Of a stretch of DNA of 59,141 nt, positions 31,802 through 40,565 are shown one piece after another (the stretch's first letter is position 1; every line of letters starts with the position of its first letter). Source of the DNA: CAZHGD01 sp964531735 (lineage in GTDB: Bacteria; Armatimonadota; UBA10988); assembly GCA_964531735.1 (NCBI GenBank), contig CAZHGD010000022.1, positions 1 to 59,141 on the forward strand, in the 5' to 3' direction. Under the pieces are notes generated by a model that did not search any database, was not told where the DNA came from, and worked only from the letters and a program-made list of their open reading frames with translations. The position numbers and the translations under genes were made by a program.

Positions 31802-34384
31802 ATGTCGAGATTCGGCTGGAGCGCCTGGTGGTGCTGTCTGGTCGTGGCCGCCGCAGGCCACGCGGCGCCGGTGACGGTGACCGCCGGCGAGTTGCGCCTG
31901 ACGCTCAGCGAGACCGTGGCGAGCCCGCTATCGTCCATCAGGGACGAGCACCTCGGTCGTGAGCTGCTGGCCGAGCAGGCCGCCGCGCGTCTGTTCCAGC
32001 TCGACGTGGCCCCGGCCGCCGGCGGACAACGCTTCGGCCTCGGCAGCGTCGACGCCCGCGCGGTGCGACTGTCCGCCGCCGACGGCGGCGCGCGGGCCGA
32101 GTTCGCCGACCTCGGCGGGCGCGGCGTGCAGGTGATGGTGACGGTCACGCCGTCGGCCGACCGGCAGCACCTGGTCTGGGGGCTATCGGCCCAACTGCCC
32201 GCCGACCTGCGGCTGGAGTTGGTGCGCTTCCCGATGGTGACCTTGCGCCTGCCGTTTGCCGCCGGACACGACCAGAGCGCCCTGTGTGGCGCCACCAAGG
32301 GCGGCCTGTTCCGGCGTCTGGCCGAGTTCCGGCCCGGCCAAGGCATCAGCTACCACCAGCCGGGCAACCTCGCGGCGCAGTTCGGCTGCGTGTATGACGA
32401 CCAGGGCGGTTTCTACACCGCCTGTCACGACGCCCAGGGCTTCCCGAAGTCGATCACGGTGACCCGCACCGCCGCCGGCGTGGAGACCCAGTGGCTCCAT
32501 TCGTGCTACCAGTCCGGCCGGTTCGCCCTCGGCTTCCCGGTGGTCTGGTCGGCGTTCCGCGCCGCCGACCCGGCCCAGCCCACCGACTGGCGCGACGCCG
32601 CCGACCGGTACAAAGCCTGGGCCACCCAGCAGGTCTGGTGCCGGCAGCGCCTGGCCGACCGGACCGATCTGCCGGCCTGGCTGAAGAGCGGCCCGGCCAT
32701 GGTGCGCTTCCATCGCAACCATCTCGCCCGGCCGAAGTTCATCGAGTCCTGGTTCAACGACTACTGGCGCACCCGGATCGGCCGCGGTGTGCCGTTGGTC
32801 GTCGCCTACTGGGGCTGGGAGAAGGTCGCCACCTGGATCACGCCCGACTACTTCCCAGCCTTCCCCTCTGACGAGGTCTTCGGCGGCCTGGTCAAGCTGG
32901 CCCGCACGTTCGATGGCCATTCGTTCTGCTGGCCGTCGGGCTACCACTACACCACCACCTTCGACAAGCAGCCCGATGGCAGCTTCGCCTGGGACGACCG
33001 GGCGCGGTTCGACCGCGAAGCTCGCGTGCACGTGGTCATCGGCCGTGAGGGCAAGCCGCACATCGGCCCGCGGTCGTGGCTCCAAGGTGGTGAGAACGCC
33101 ACGCTCTGCCCGGGCGATCCGTGGACCGTCGAGTGGTTCAACCATACGGCCGACGAGCTGGCCCGCCGCGGCGTGGAGCTGGTGCAGGTGGACCAAGTAG
33201 TCGGCGGCGGCTACCCGGCCTGCTACAGCACCCAGCACGGGCACCCGCCGGGACCAGGCCGCTGGCAGACCGAGGTGTTCCACCGGCAACTGCAGACCAT
33301 GCTCGCGCGGTGCCAGCGCTACGAGCGCGAAGCCGTGGTCTGCTTCGAGGAACCCAACGAGCTGTTCAACCACGAGGTAGGCTTGCAGGACTACCGCGAC
33401 TGGGAAGCGTTGAGCAACCCGCGCGCCGAGCCGGCGTCGGTGTTCAACTACCTCTACCACGAGTACTTGCCCTGCTTCCAGAGCAACCCGCACGGCGGCG
33501 ACCGCGTCTTCGTTGCTCACCAGGTCGTCGACGGGCAAATGCCCCACCTGGTCGCCTCGATGCGCCAGGAGCCGGGGCCGTCGCTGGCCAACGGCGGCTT
33601 TGAGGACTGGCAGCAGACCGTGCCCAGCGGCTGGGACAAGGTCGCCGGCTGGCAAGGGCGCCTGTACGACGGCGCCTGCGCCGCCGACCGCGAGGTGCGC
33701 CACGGCGGCGCCGCCAGTCTGCGGCTGACCAACACCGGCGAGAACCAGGCGGTCCAGGTCTCGCAGAACGTGATGGTCGGCGGCGGCTTGACCGTCGGCC
33801 GCCGCTACCGCCTGTCGGCCTGGATCCGCAGCACGGATCTGCAACGCGCCAACCGGCTCGGCCTGGCGATGCTGACGCACAACCTGAAGGCCACCTGGTC
33901 GGCGGGTCTCGAGGTGCCGCGTGAAGCCGGACAGTGGGTCCAGCGCCAGGCCGAATGGACCGTGCCGCCGGGCTCCGACCTGCTGCGCATCATGCTGCAC
34001 GTGGAGGGCCGCGGGACCGTCTGGGTCGATGACGTGCGCCTCGAAGAGGCCCTGCCCGACGGCCGGTGGCAAGAGGTGCAGCGACCCGCCGAGCCGGCCG
34101 ACCAGGCCGTCATGGCGCAATGGGTCGCGCTCTACCACGGTGCCGGCCAGGCGTTCCTGCAACACGGGCGGCTGCTGCACCCACCGCGGCTGGAGTCGGC
34201 GACCATCGACTACCGCGACCGCCGCCTGCCGGCGGTGCAGCACAACGCCTTCGCGGCCGCCGACGGCCGCCGTGCGGTGGTGCTGGCCAACGGCACCGAC
34301 CAACCGCAGACGGTCCGACTCCACTGGCCCGCCGCGCCGCAGTCACTGCAACTGGCCCCCGGCGAGATCCGCCTGGTGCGCTGA
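31802..34384 (+). CDS. Secreted DUF6259-like glycoside hydrolase with carbohydrate-binding domain
   Basis: The 860-residue protein starts at ATG 31802 after GGGGAGA. Residues 1-21 are a signal peptide (WWCCLVVAAAGHAAPV). Residues 22-200 form a beta-sandwich; 210-560 are a TIM-barrel-like domain with YWGWEKVATWITPDYFPAFP, HSFCWPSGYHY, VELVQVDQVVGGGYPACY and VCFEEPNELF, the style of DUF6259 / endo-alpha-N-acetylgalactosaminidase-related enzymes. Residues about 595-755 match a CBM4/9-like jelly roll (SLANGGFEDW, YRLSAWIRSTD, VWVDDVRLEE). It probably cleaves extracellular glycans; the substrate is not known. A rightward gene with no operon partners. Confidence 0.7.
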   Translation: MSRFGWSAWWCCLVVAAAGHAAPVTVTAGELRLTLSETVASPLSSIRDEHLGRELLAEQAAARLFQLDVAPAAGGQRFGLGSVDARAVRLSAADGGARAEFADLGGRGVQVMVTVTPSADRQHLVWGLSAQLPADLRLELVRFPMVTLRLPFAAGHDQSALCGATKGGLFRRLAEFRPGQGISYHQPGNLAAQFGCVYDDQGGFYTACHDAQGFPKSITVTRTAAGVETQWLHSCYQSGRFALGFPVVWSAFRAADPAQPTDWRDAADRYKAWATQQVWCRQRLADRTDLPAWLKSGPAMVRFHRNHLARPKFIESWFNDYWRTRIGRGVPLVVAYWGWEKVATWITPDYFPAFPSDEVFGGLVKLARTFDGHSFCWPSGYHYTTTFDKQPDGSFAWDDRARFDREARVHVVIGREGKPHIGPRSWLQGGENATLCPGDPWTVEWFNHTADELARRGVELVQVDQVVGGGYPACYSTQHGHPPGPGRWQTEVFHRQLQTMLARCQRYEREAVVCFEEPNELFNHEVGLQDYRDWEALSNPRAEPASVFNYLYHEYLPCFQSNPHGGDRVFVAHQVVDGQMPHLVASMRQEPGPSLANGGFEDWQQTVPSGWDKVAGWQGRLYDGACAADREVRHGGAASLRLTNTGENQAVQVSQNVMVGGGLTVGRRYRLSAWIRSTDLQRANRLGLAMLTHNLKATWSAGLEVPREAGQWVQRQAEWTVPPGSDLLRIMLHVEGRGTVWVDDVRLEEALPDGRWQEVQRPAEPADQAVMAQWVALYHGAGQAFLQHGRLLHPPRLESATIDYRDRRLPAVQHNAFAAADGRRAVVLANGTDQPQTVRLHWPAAPQSLQLAPGEIRLVR

Positions 34385-34386
34385 GC

Positions 34387-34752
34387 TCAGGCGACGGCTG
34401 GCCGCTCATACTGGGCGGTGACCACGGTGTGGATGCCGCCGCGGACGTTGAAGTCGCCGGTCACGGTCATGCGCCGCGGCGCCGCGGCGGCTACGAAGTC
34501 GTCGAGGATGCGGTTGACCACGGCCTCGTGGAACGTGCCCTCGTCGCGGAAGCTCCACATGTAGAGCTTGATGGACTTGAGCTCGATGATCACCTGATCC
34601 GGTACATACTCGATGCGGATGGTGGCGAAATCGGGCTGTCCCGTGCGGGGGCAGACGCAGGTGAACTCGGGAATGTCCATCTGGATGAGGTAGTCGCGCT
34701 CGGGGCGCGGGTTCGGCACCAGTTCGAGTTCGCGGGTGGGCAGGCTGGGCAT
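34387..34752 (-). CDS. queF: NADPH-dependent 7-cyano-7-deazaguanine reductase
   Basis: The 121-residue protein starts at ATG 34752. It is the short, unimodular QueF of the tunnelling fold. FTCVCPRTGQPDFA at 30-43 carries the catalytic Cys34, which forms the thioimide with preQ0; ELKSIKLYMWSFRDEGTFHE at 57-75 is the QueF family motif. It reduces preQ0 to preQ1, the last step before tRNA insertion in queuosine synthesis. No queC, queD or queE is adjacent. Convergent with the DUF6259 gene (two bases apart). Confidence 0.92.
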   Translation of the reverse strand: MPSLPTRELELVPNPRPERDYLIQMDIPEFTCVCPRTGQPDFATIRIEYVPDQVIIELKSIKLYMWSFRDEGTFHEAVVNRILDDFVAAAAPRRMTVTGDFNVRGGIHTVVTAQYERPAVA

Positions 34753-34826
34753 GACGCGGATTCTCCGTCGAGATCTGGCCCAAACAGGCTATTCGGCCGT
34801 CTGGAGGCGCAATTTGGGCGAAGGTG

Positions 34827-34856
34827 TTGACATCGCGGTACGCGAGGCATTATAGT
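34827..34856 (+). promoter_or_regulatory. Sigma-70 promoter of the Flp pilin gene
   Basis: A perfect TTGACA (34827-34832), an 18-base spacer and TATAGT (34851-34856) form the strongest promoter in the window. Transcription should begin near 34863, leaving a leader of about 45 bases. Confidence 0.8.
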
Positions 34857-34908
34857 CCCTGTTGGTCAAGGGTCGGGAATGTCTACCGACCGCCCGGAGG
34901 AACACAGT

Positions 34909-35076
34909 ATGGTGAAGCGGTTGTTCGCCGAGGAAGAGGGCCAGACCCTCATCGAGTACGGTCTGCTCACGGCTCTGATCGCGGTCGTTGCCATCGCGAT
35001 CCTGACGGTTCTGGGCCGCAAGACCCGTGACGTCTATAGCACCGTGCAGGACAGCATGGTGACCCGCTCGGGCTAG
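34909..35076 (+). CDS. Flp/Fap-type IVb pilin
   Basis: The 55-residue prepilin has ATG at 34909 behind GGAGGA. The short leader MVKRLFAEEEG ends at the prepilin peptidase site (G11/Q12), followed by QTLIEYGLLTALIAVVAIAI, the conserved hydrophobic stretch with Glu at position +5. Such pilins build tight-adherence (Tad) fibres for surface attachment. No tad/cpa genes lie nearby, so the machinery must be elsewhere. A strong promoter before it and a terminator directly after it make it a single-gene, probably highly expressed, transcript. Confidence 0.9.
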   Translation: MVKRLFAEEEGQTLIEYGLLTALIAVVAIAILTVLGRKTRDVYSTVQDSMVTRSG

Positions 35077-35098
35077 TAGATCCGAAGCGATTGCCTTG

Positions 35099-35132
35099 AG
35101 CGCGGCGGCCTCTGGCCGCCGCGCTTTGCTTT
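35099..35132 (+). terminator. Rho-independent terminator of the pilin gene
   Basis: AGCGCGGCGGCC (35099-35110) and GGCCGCCGCGCT (35114-35125) form a perfect 12-bp stem with a TCT loop, followed by TTGCTTT. Confidence 0.85.
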
Positions 35133-35197
35133 GGGTGGGTGTCTGGCGGCCGTTGTCGCCCGACCGCCAGCCTGCTATGCTGGCGCTGGAGCACGCG

Positions 35198-35875
35198 TTG
35201 TCCGTCACCGTCGTCATGGCCGCCAGCATCGATGGCAAGATCGGTCCGGTCAACCGGTCGGTGGTGCGCTTCGGCGAGGCAGACTGGGTTCGCCTGGAGC
35301 AGCACTGCGCCGCCGCCGACGCGCTGGTCCTGGGCGCCGGCGCCCTGCGCGCTTCGGGCACCACCGTGCGGATCCGGGCTCCACACCTGCTCGCCGAACG
35401 CCGCCAGGCCGGACGGCCGGAGCAGCCGCTGACCTGCATCGTCTCGCGGAGCGGCCGGCTCGACAGTTCGCTGCCGTTCTTCACGCGCCAGGCCGTGCCA
35501 CGCCTGATCGCCACCACCGCCGACGGCGCCAACCGCCTCTCCGAGGGCATCCGGCAGCACGCCGACATCTGGTGCAGCCCCGGTCCGGAGGTCGACTTCA
35601 CGGCCCTGCGTCGCGAGTTGGCCACGCGTGGCCTGACGCGGCTGGTGCTGCTGGGCGGCGGCGATCTGTTGGCGGCCTGGTTGGTCCACGAGACCGTCGA
35701 CCGCCTGGAAGTGACCGTGGCGCCCCTGCTGATCGGCGGCGCCGCCGCGCCCACGATGCTGGATGGCGCCGGCCTGCCGCAGCCGCTCGAACTGCACCTC
35801 GAACGCACTGAGCGCGTCGGCGACCTGCTGTTCCTCTCGTACGCCACCACCGCTCTGCCCGCGACTGACCCATAG
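35198..35875 (+). CDS. RibD C-terminal (dihydrofolate reductase-like) domain protein
   Basis: The 225-residue protein starts most plausibly with TTG 35198, which has GGAG six bases upstream; ATG 35177 is an alternative but overlaps a TGCTATGCT -10-like element. SVTVVMAASIDGKIGP opens the reductase fold and LVLLGGGDLLAAWLVHETVDRLEVTVAPLLIGG is the family's NADPH-binding and closing region (positions about 150-185). It lacks the deaminase half of RibD, so it resembles the stand-alone pyrimidine reductase of riboflavin synthesis, though many stand-alone RibD_C proteins have other substrates. It lies eight bases before the GT2 gene. Confidence 0.8.
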   Translation: MSVTVVMAASIDGKIGPVNRSVVRFGEADWVRLEQHCAAADALVLGAGALRASGTTVRIRAPHLLAERRQAGRPEQPLTCIVSRSGRLDSSLPFFTRQAVPRLIATTADGANRLSEGIRQHADIWCSPGPEVDFTALRRELATRGLTRLVLLGGGDLLAAWLVHETVDRLEVTVAPLLIGGAAAPTMLDGAGLPQPLELHLERTERVGDLLFLSYATTALPATDP

Positions 35876-35883
35876 GCCCTGCC

Positions 35884-36564
35884 GTGACCAAACTGAGCAT
35901 CATCGTCCCGGTCTACAACGAGATGGAGACGCTGCCCCAGGTGATCGACCGCCTGGTCGCGCTCGACGTCGCCAGTGAGATCATCGTGGTCGACAACGTG
36001 TCCACCGACGGCACGCGCGAGTGGGTGCGCGGCCTCGCCGGCCGGCCCGGCTTCCAGGTGGTGCTGCAGGAGGTCAATCTGGGCAAGGGCAACTCGGTGC
36101 GCACCGGGCTGGCCCTGGCCACTGGCGAGTACGTCGTGGCGCAGGACGCCGACCTCGAGTACGACCCCGAAGAGATCCTCGACTTGCTGGCGGTGGCCGA
36201 GACCGGCCACGATGCCGTCTTCGGCTCGCGTCTGCTCGGCCACCGGCCGGAGGTGCCCTGGCACCATGGCCTCGGCCGCGACGCGCTGAACTGGCTGTTT
36301 GGCGTGCTCTACGGCTCGCGTCTGACCGACATTGCCACCTGCTACAAGCTCATGCGCACGACGGTCGCGCAAAGTCTGACGCTGGTCTCGGTGGGGTTCG
36401 ACCTGGACTACGAAATCCCGTGCCGACTGTGCCGCGCCGGCGTGCCCATCGTGGAGCGCCCGATCTCGTATCACCCCCGCACCATCGAAGAGGGCAAGAA
36501 GCTGCGCTGGACCGACGGCATGAGGGCCCTGAAGGCGATTCTACGCTTCCGCCGCGGCGCCTAG
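35884..36564 (+). CDS. Family 2 glycosyltransferase, DPM1-like
   Basis: The 226-residue protein starts with GTG 35884. The GT-A fold shows SIIVPVYNEMETLP, IIVVDNVSTDGT, LGKGNSVRTGLALATGEYV and the metal-binding DADLEYDPEEI (DxD-like). DIATCYKLMRT and FDLDYEIPCRLCRAG are typical of polyprenyl-phosphate mannose/glucose synthases. There is no C-terminal membrane domain, as in the soluble DPM1 class. It probably makes a lipid-linked sugar for glycan assembly. The stop overlaps the stop of the converging TetR gene in the palindrome CTAG. Confidence 0.88.
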   Translation: MTKLSIIVPVYNEMETLPQVIDRLVALDVASEIIVVDNVSTDGTREWVRGLAGRPGFQVVLQEVNLGKGNSVRTGLALATGEYVVAQDADLEYDPEEILDLLAVAETGHDAVFGSRLLGHRPEVPWHHGLGRDALNWLFGVLYGSRLTDIATCYKLMRTTVAQSLTLVSVGFDLDYEIPCRLCRAGVPIVERPISYHPRTIEEGKKLRWTDGMRALKAILRFRRGA

Positions 36565-37292
36565 CCGGCCGGACCGATGGCCGTCGGCACCGTCTCGTCG
36601 GCTGGCTCGCCGGCCGGCGTCGGCGCCGCGAACCCGAAGGCCTGCGGTCGCAGACCCTCGATCTGCGCCGTCAGCATGGTCTCGAGCAGGCGCTCGGGAT
36701 CGGCGAACTCGAACCGGCCGGCGTGGGTCAGCAGCAACGCGACGAGTCCATGGCAGGCGGCCCAGTATGCCTGCGCCGTCTCCTCCACCGCACAGCGGCG
36801 GAAGACGCCCTTCTGGACGCCTTCGGCCAGCGTGCGGCGGAAGTGATCGATGGCGGCGGTGAACGCCGGGGTGTCGATCACCGGCACCTGCGGGCCGCGC
36901 AGCAGGAAGACCACCTCGTAGTGCCGCGGGTAGGCCAGCGCGAACTCCACATAGGCCCGACCGAGCATGCGCAGGCGGCTGAGCGGTCCCGGCGTCTGGG
37001 CCGCCTGGTCGAGCGCCTCGAGCAGGAAGCCGGTGGTGCGGTCGAGCACCGCCGTGAGGATGCTCTTCTTGTCCGGGAAGTAGCCGTAGAGCGTGCTCGG
37101 CGCATACTCGATGGCGTCGGCCAGCCGGCGCATGGAGAGATGGTCGTAGCCCTCGGTGACGAGGATCTCCTGCGCCGCATCGAGGATGCGGTGCCGCAGG
37201 GCTTCAATCTCGCGTTGCCGTCGCGCCAACGGGCCGCGTGGCTCACGGCGGGGCCGTGCATCGGCCTCGGCAATGGCTGTCGTTTGGAACAT
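36561..37292 (-). CDS. TetR family transcriptional regulator
   Basis: The 243-residue protein starts at ATG 37292. A basic N-terminal tail precedes the HTH domain at about 34-80 (ILDAAQEILVTEGYDHLSMRRLADAI, STLYGYFPDKKSILTAVL). The C-terminal ligand domain (FALAYPRHYEVVFLLRG, AYWAACHGLVALLLTHAG) resembles the TetR_C_33 type. It should be a ligand-released repressor. Likely targets are its own gene and the divergent PQQ-like gene across a 248-base intergenic region; no clear palindromic operator could be assigned there. Confidence 0.88.
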   Translation of the reverse strand: MFQTTAIAEADARPRREPRGPLARRQREIEALRHRILDAAQEILVTEGYDHLSMRRLADAIEYAPSTLYGYFPDKKSILTAVLDRTTGFLLEALDQAAQTPGPLSRLRMLGRAYVEFALAYPRHYEVVFLLRGPQVPVIDTPAFTAAIDHFRRTLAEGVQKGVFRRCAVEETAQAYWAACHGLVALLLTHAGRFEFADPERLLETMLTAQIEGLRPQAFGFAAPTPAGEPADETVPTAIGPAG

Positions 37293-37540
37293 GCGCCGAA
37301 CGTCCTGCACCGGTCTGTGGTCAACTGGATATGACAAGCCGCAGGTGGCATCGGTTGCAGCGTCGCCGGCCGGTCGAACCGCGCGCCGCACCGACGCCAG
37401 GTAACCAAGGGGCGTGCCGAAGGAACCAACCAGTGGTAGGATCGTCCAACTGGCGGCGTTTCGCGCCAGCCCTGGCGGCGGCACGGGCCGCGCTTCGCGC
37501 GCCGGCTCCGCCGTGCGCCACCCCACACTGGAGGTTGACT

Positions 37541-38851
37541 GTGACACGATTGCAGACCATTGGGTTGGTCGTCATGATGGCTCTCGCCACGCTCGCCGCG
37601 GCCCAACCGCAGCCCGCCTGGCAGCAGAAGATCGTCGGCTACGCCGACAAGCCGGCCGTGGCCGTGCTACAGCCGGGCGGCAAGCCGGCGGTGGTGGTCA
37701 ACACCGACGCCGGCGTCGTCCAGGCGCTGGCCGCGGCCGACGGCGCCAGCCTGTGGCGCATCGAACTGGAGAACGAGCGGTTCCGCTTCTGCCCCGTCGT
37801 GGCCGACGTGGACGGCGACGGTAAGGCCGAAATCATCGCCACCGGCGTGCAGCGCGGCGACGTGCTCTGCCTCAAGGGCGAAGACGGCAAGGCGCTGTGG
37901 CAGAAGGACGGCGAGCACGAAGGCATCGGCGGGCAGGCCTGCGTGGCCACGCTCGGCGAGGGCGCCAAGCCGGTGCTGCTCTACGTGGCCGGCAACAAGG
38001 TGCACTGCCTGAACGCCGCCGACGGCCAGGAGAAGTGGGCGATTCGCCTGCCGGCCAAGAGCGAGAGCGCCGTGACCGCCGCGACCATCGGCGGCAAGTC
38101 GCTGATCCTGGTCGGCACCAACAACGGCCTGCTGCTGGCGTTGGATGCCGACGGCAAGACGCTCTGGCAGGTCAGGGTCGGCGGCCGGGTGGTCAAGCCG
38201 GCGCTGGTGGCCGACGTCACCAACACCGGGCGACCGTACATCTTCGCCGTGGGCAGCAGCGCCATGTGCAGCCTGACCGCGGACGGCAAGGTCCGTTGGC
38301 AGTGGTCGACCGGCTCGCCGCAGGGGCTGTCGTCCAGCATGGCCATCGCTGACCTGACCGGCAAGGGCACCAAGAGCATTCTGGTGGCCAGCGGCAACGG
38401 CAACCTCTACGCGCTGAGCGGTGACGGCAACGTCATCTGGGCGTCGGCCGTGGTGCCCGAGGGCAGCAAGGCCCTGCCCGGCTCGACCCCCTGCGTCTTG
38501 ACGCTGGCGGGCGGCGGCAGCCTGGTGGTGATGAGCTCGCCGCGGCCGGACGCCCCTGGTCTGCTCGCGTTCGACGGCCGCAGCGGCAACCGGGTGTGGA
38601 CCGCGAAGACGACCAGCTTCGCCCATTGCTGCCCCGCGGCGGCCGACCTCGACGGCGACGGCCAAGTGGAGCTGATCTACTCGGTGCCTGGCAAGGCCGA
38701 CAACACCGCCACGCTCGGTACGCTGAAGCTGACCGCCAAGGCCAGCGGCGGCTGGCTGAAGTTCAACGGCGACCTGGCCTGCACCGGCACCTGGGACGCG
38801 GCGCGCCGCGATGCCCTGGCGCTGCTGGGTCTCGCGCCGGCCGGCAAGTGA
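37541..38851 (+). CDS. Exported PQQ-like beta-propeller protein
   Basis: The 436-residue protein starts with GTG 37541 behind GGAGG six bases upstream. The signal peptide ends near residue 25 (TIGLVVMMALATLAAAQ). The rest is a seven- to eight-bladed propeller of PQQ-like repeats (ALAAADGASLWRIEL, CLNAADGQEKWAIRL, ALDADGKTLWQVRVG, ALSGDGNVIWAS) mixed with FG-GAP/VCBS-type Ca-binding loops (ADVDGDGKAEI, ADLDGDGQVEL). No dehydrogenase catalytic residues are evident, so it may be a structural or sensing propeller like BamB rather than a PQQ enzyme. The neighbouring RqcH gene begins eight bases after its stop. Confidence 0.82.
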   Translation: MTRLQTIGLVVMMALATLAAAQPQPAWQQKIVGYADKPAVAVLQPGGKPAVVVNTDAGVVQALAAADGASLWRIELENERFRFCPVVADVDGDGKAEIIATGVQRGDVLCLKGEDGKALWQKDGEHEGIGGQACVATLGEGAKPVLLYVAGNKVHCLNAADGQEKWAIRLPAKSESAVTAATIGGKSLILVGTNNGLLLALDADGKTLWQVRVGGRVVKPALVADVTNTGRPYIFAVGSSAMCSLTADGKVRWQWSTGSPQGLSSSMAIADLTGKGTKSILVASGNGNLYALSGDGNVIWASAVVPEGSKALPGSTPCVLTLAGGGSLVVMSSPRPDAPGLLAFDGRSGNRVWTAKTTSFAHCCPAAADLDGDGQVELIYSVPGKADNTATLGTLKLTAKASGGWLKFNGDLACTGTWDAARRDALALLGLAPAGK

Positions 38852-38858
38852 GCGGCTG

Positions 38859-40565
38859 ATGGATAGCTTGACGCTCGCCGCCGTGGCCGCTGAGCTACGG
38901 CGGCGGGCCGTCGGCACCAGGTTGGGGCGCGTGTTCGTGCCTCAGCCCGAACAACTGGCCATCGGTCTGGCGACCGGTGGCTTGTTCGTTTCGATCCGCG
39001 CGGCCGACGCGCGGGTGCATACCGTCGCACAACTGCCCGCGGCACCGCGCGCGGAGTCGGGCCTGCAGGCGCACCTCGACGGTCTCCTCGGCGGCGGCGA
39101 ACTGCACGCGGTGGCGGCGCTACGCTTCGACCGCGTGCTGGAACTGACCGTCGACAACCTGACCCGCGTCGGCGAGCCCGTGCGCTACCGCGTGGTGATC
39201 GAGTTGATGGGCAAACACTCGGCCTGCACCGTCGTCGGCGACGACGGCCTGATCGTGGCCACGCTGAAGCCGGTCACCCGGGCGGTCAACCGGCACCGCG
39301 AGTTGCTGCCCAAAGTGCCCTATGTGTCACCGCCGGATGGCGGCCGGACCGATCCGCTGACCCTCGACCGCGCCGCGTTCGAGCGGGCCTGGCCGCAGTT
39401 GTGCGCGGCGCCGTCACTGCGCGACGGTTGGCGGCGCCTGTGGTTCGGCCTGAGCGACGAGTTGTGGCAGCACCTCTGCCACACCGCTGGCTGCGCCGAC
39501 GCGCCAAGCGCGGCCGACGCCGACGCCTGCGCGCGGCTGTGGGCGGCCTGGGCGCAGGTCCAGCAGGTGGTGGCTGCGCAGTGCTACCAGCCGCACCTGG
39601 CCACCGATGACCATGGCCACCCGTGCCGGGCCTGGCCGTTGCCGTTCGCCGGCGGGCGACCGGTGGCCGAGATCAGCACTGCGCTGGCCGCGGTGGCCGC
39701 AGCCGCCGATCAACGCCAGGCGCGGCAAGCGCTCCGCGCGGCGGTGCTCCAGCGGGTCAAGCGCCGTCAGGCTCAGGTCGCCGCGGGCCTGCGGACCGTG
39801 GCCAAACGCGCGCAGCGGGCCGCCGAGGCCGACGACTGGCAGATGCAGGCCGACCTCATCTTGGCCAACCTGCACCGGATCGCGCCGCGCGCCGAATCGT
39901 TCGAAGCCGTGGCCTGGCATCTGCCGGAGGCGCCGACGGTGGTGATCACCCTCGATCCCGGCCTGCCGCCGGCCCGGCACGCCGAATCACTCTATATCCG
40001 AGCCCGCAAGGCGCGCGCCGGTGGCGACGTGGCGGCCGAACACACCCGCCTCGCGGCCGAGGCCGACGAACTGGCCCACCTGGCCGACGCCGTACGCCAG
40101 GCACCCGACGAGGTGGCCCTGCGCCGGCTGTCCGAGCAGGCCCCGCCCGAGGCCGTCAGCGAGGGCCACACCGACCAGCCCCGAACCGAGCGCGAACGCA
40201 TCCTGCGCCGGCTGGGCCGCGTCGAATCGAGCGATGGCTACACCATCCTGGTGGGCCGCAGCAGCACCGACAGCGAAGCGCTGCTGTCGCGGATCGCGGC
40301 GCCCACCGACCTGTGGTTCCACGTGCGCGGCGCCGGCAGCGGTCATGTCATCGTGCGCACCGGCGGGCAGCCCGGGCGCGTGCCGCAGCGCACCATCGAG
40401 GAGGCGGCGCTCCAAGCGGCGCGGTGCTCGAAGATGAAGCACTCCGAGATCGTGCCGGTGGTCTACACGCAACGCAAGCACGTCACCAAGATCAAGGGCG
40501 GGCAAGCCGGCAAGGTCGTCTACCGGCATGAGAAGGCGATCTTCGTCAATCCGCAGGCATCCTGA
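38859..40565 (+). CDS. rqcH: NFACT family ribosome quality control protein
   Basis: The 568-residue protein starts at ATG 38859. It has the full NFACT layout: N-terminal NFACT-N domain (about 1-200, LAAVAAELRRRAVGTRLGRVF, VIELMGKHSACTVVGDDG), helix-hairpin-helix and coiled coil (about 290-450, QVAAGLRTVAKRAQRAAEADD), and the C-terminal NFACT-R/DUF814 domain (about 455-568, DGYTILVGRSSTDSEALL, DLWFHVRGAGSGHVIVRT, CSKMKHSEIVPVVYTQRKHV, KIKGGQAGKVVYRHEK). RqcH binds peptidyl-tRNA on stalled 50S subunits and adds alanine tails for degradation. Its end overlaps the converging response regulator gene by 20 bases. Confidence 0.92.
   Translation: MDSLTLAAVAAELRRRAVGTRLGRVFVPQPEQLAIGLATGGLFVSIRAADARVHTVAQLPAAPRAESGLQAHLDGLLGGGELHAVAALRFDRVLELTVDNLTRVGEPVRYRVVIELMGKHSACTVVGDDGLIVATLKPVTRAVNRHRELLPKVPYVSPPDGGRTDPLTLDRAAFERAWPQLCAAPSLRDGWRRLWFGLSDELWQHLCHTAGCADAPSAADADACARLWAAWAQVQQVVAAQCYQPHLATDDHGHPCRAWPLPFAGGRPVAEISTALAAVAAAADQRQARQALRAAVLQRVKRRQAQVAAGLRTVAKRAQRAAEADDWQMQADLILANLHRIAPRAESFEAVAWHLPEAPTVVITLDPGLPPARHAESLYIRARKARAGGDVAAEHTRLAAEADELAHLADAVRQAPDEVALRRLSEQAPPEAVSEGHTDQPRTERERILRRLGRVESSDGYTILVGRSSTDSEALLSRIAAPTDLWFHVRGAGSGHVIVRTGGQPGRVPQRTIEEAALQAARCSKMKHSEIVPVVYTQRKHVTKIKGGQAGKVVYRHEKAIFVNPQAS

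Noticed and set aside
37293..37540. TetR operator palindrome in the divergent region with the PQQ-like gene
   Set aside because: Only imperfect CCAGT/ACTGG similarity near 37,425-37,455 was seen; too weak to call.
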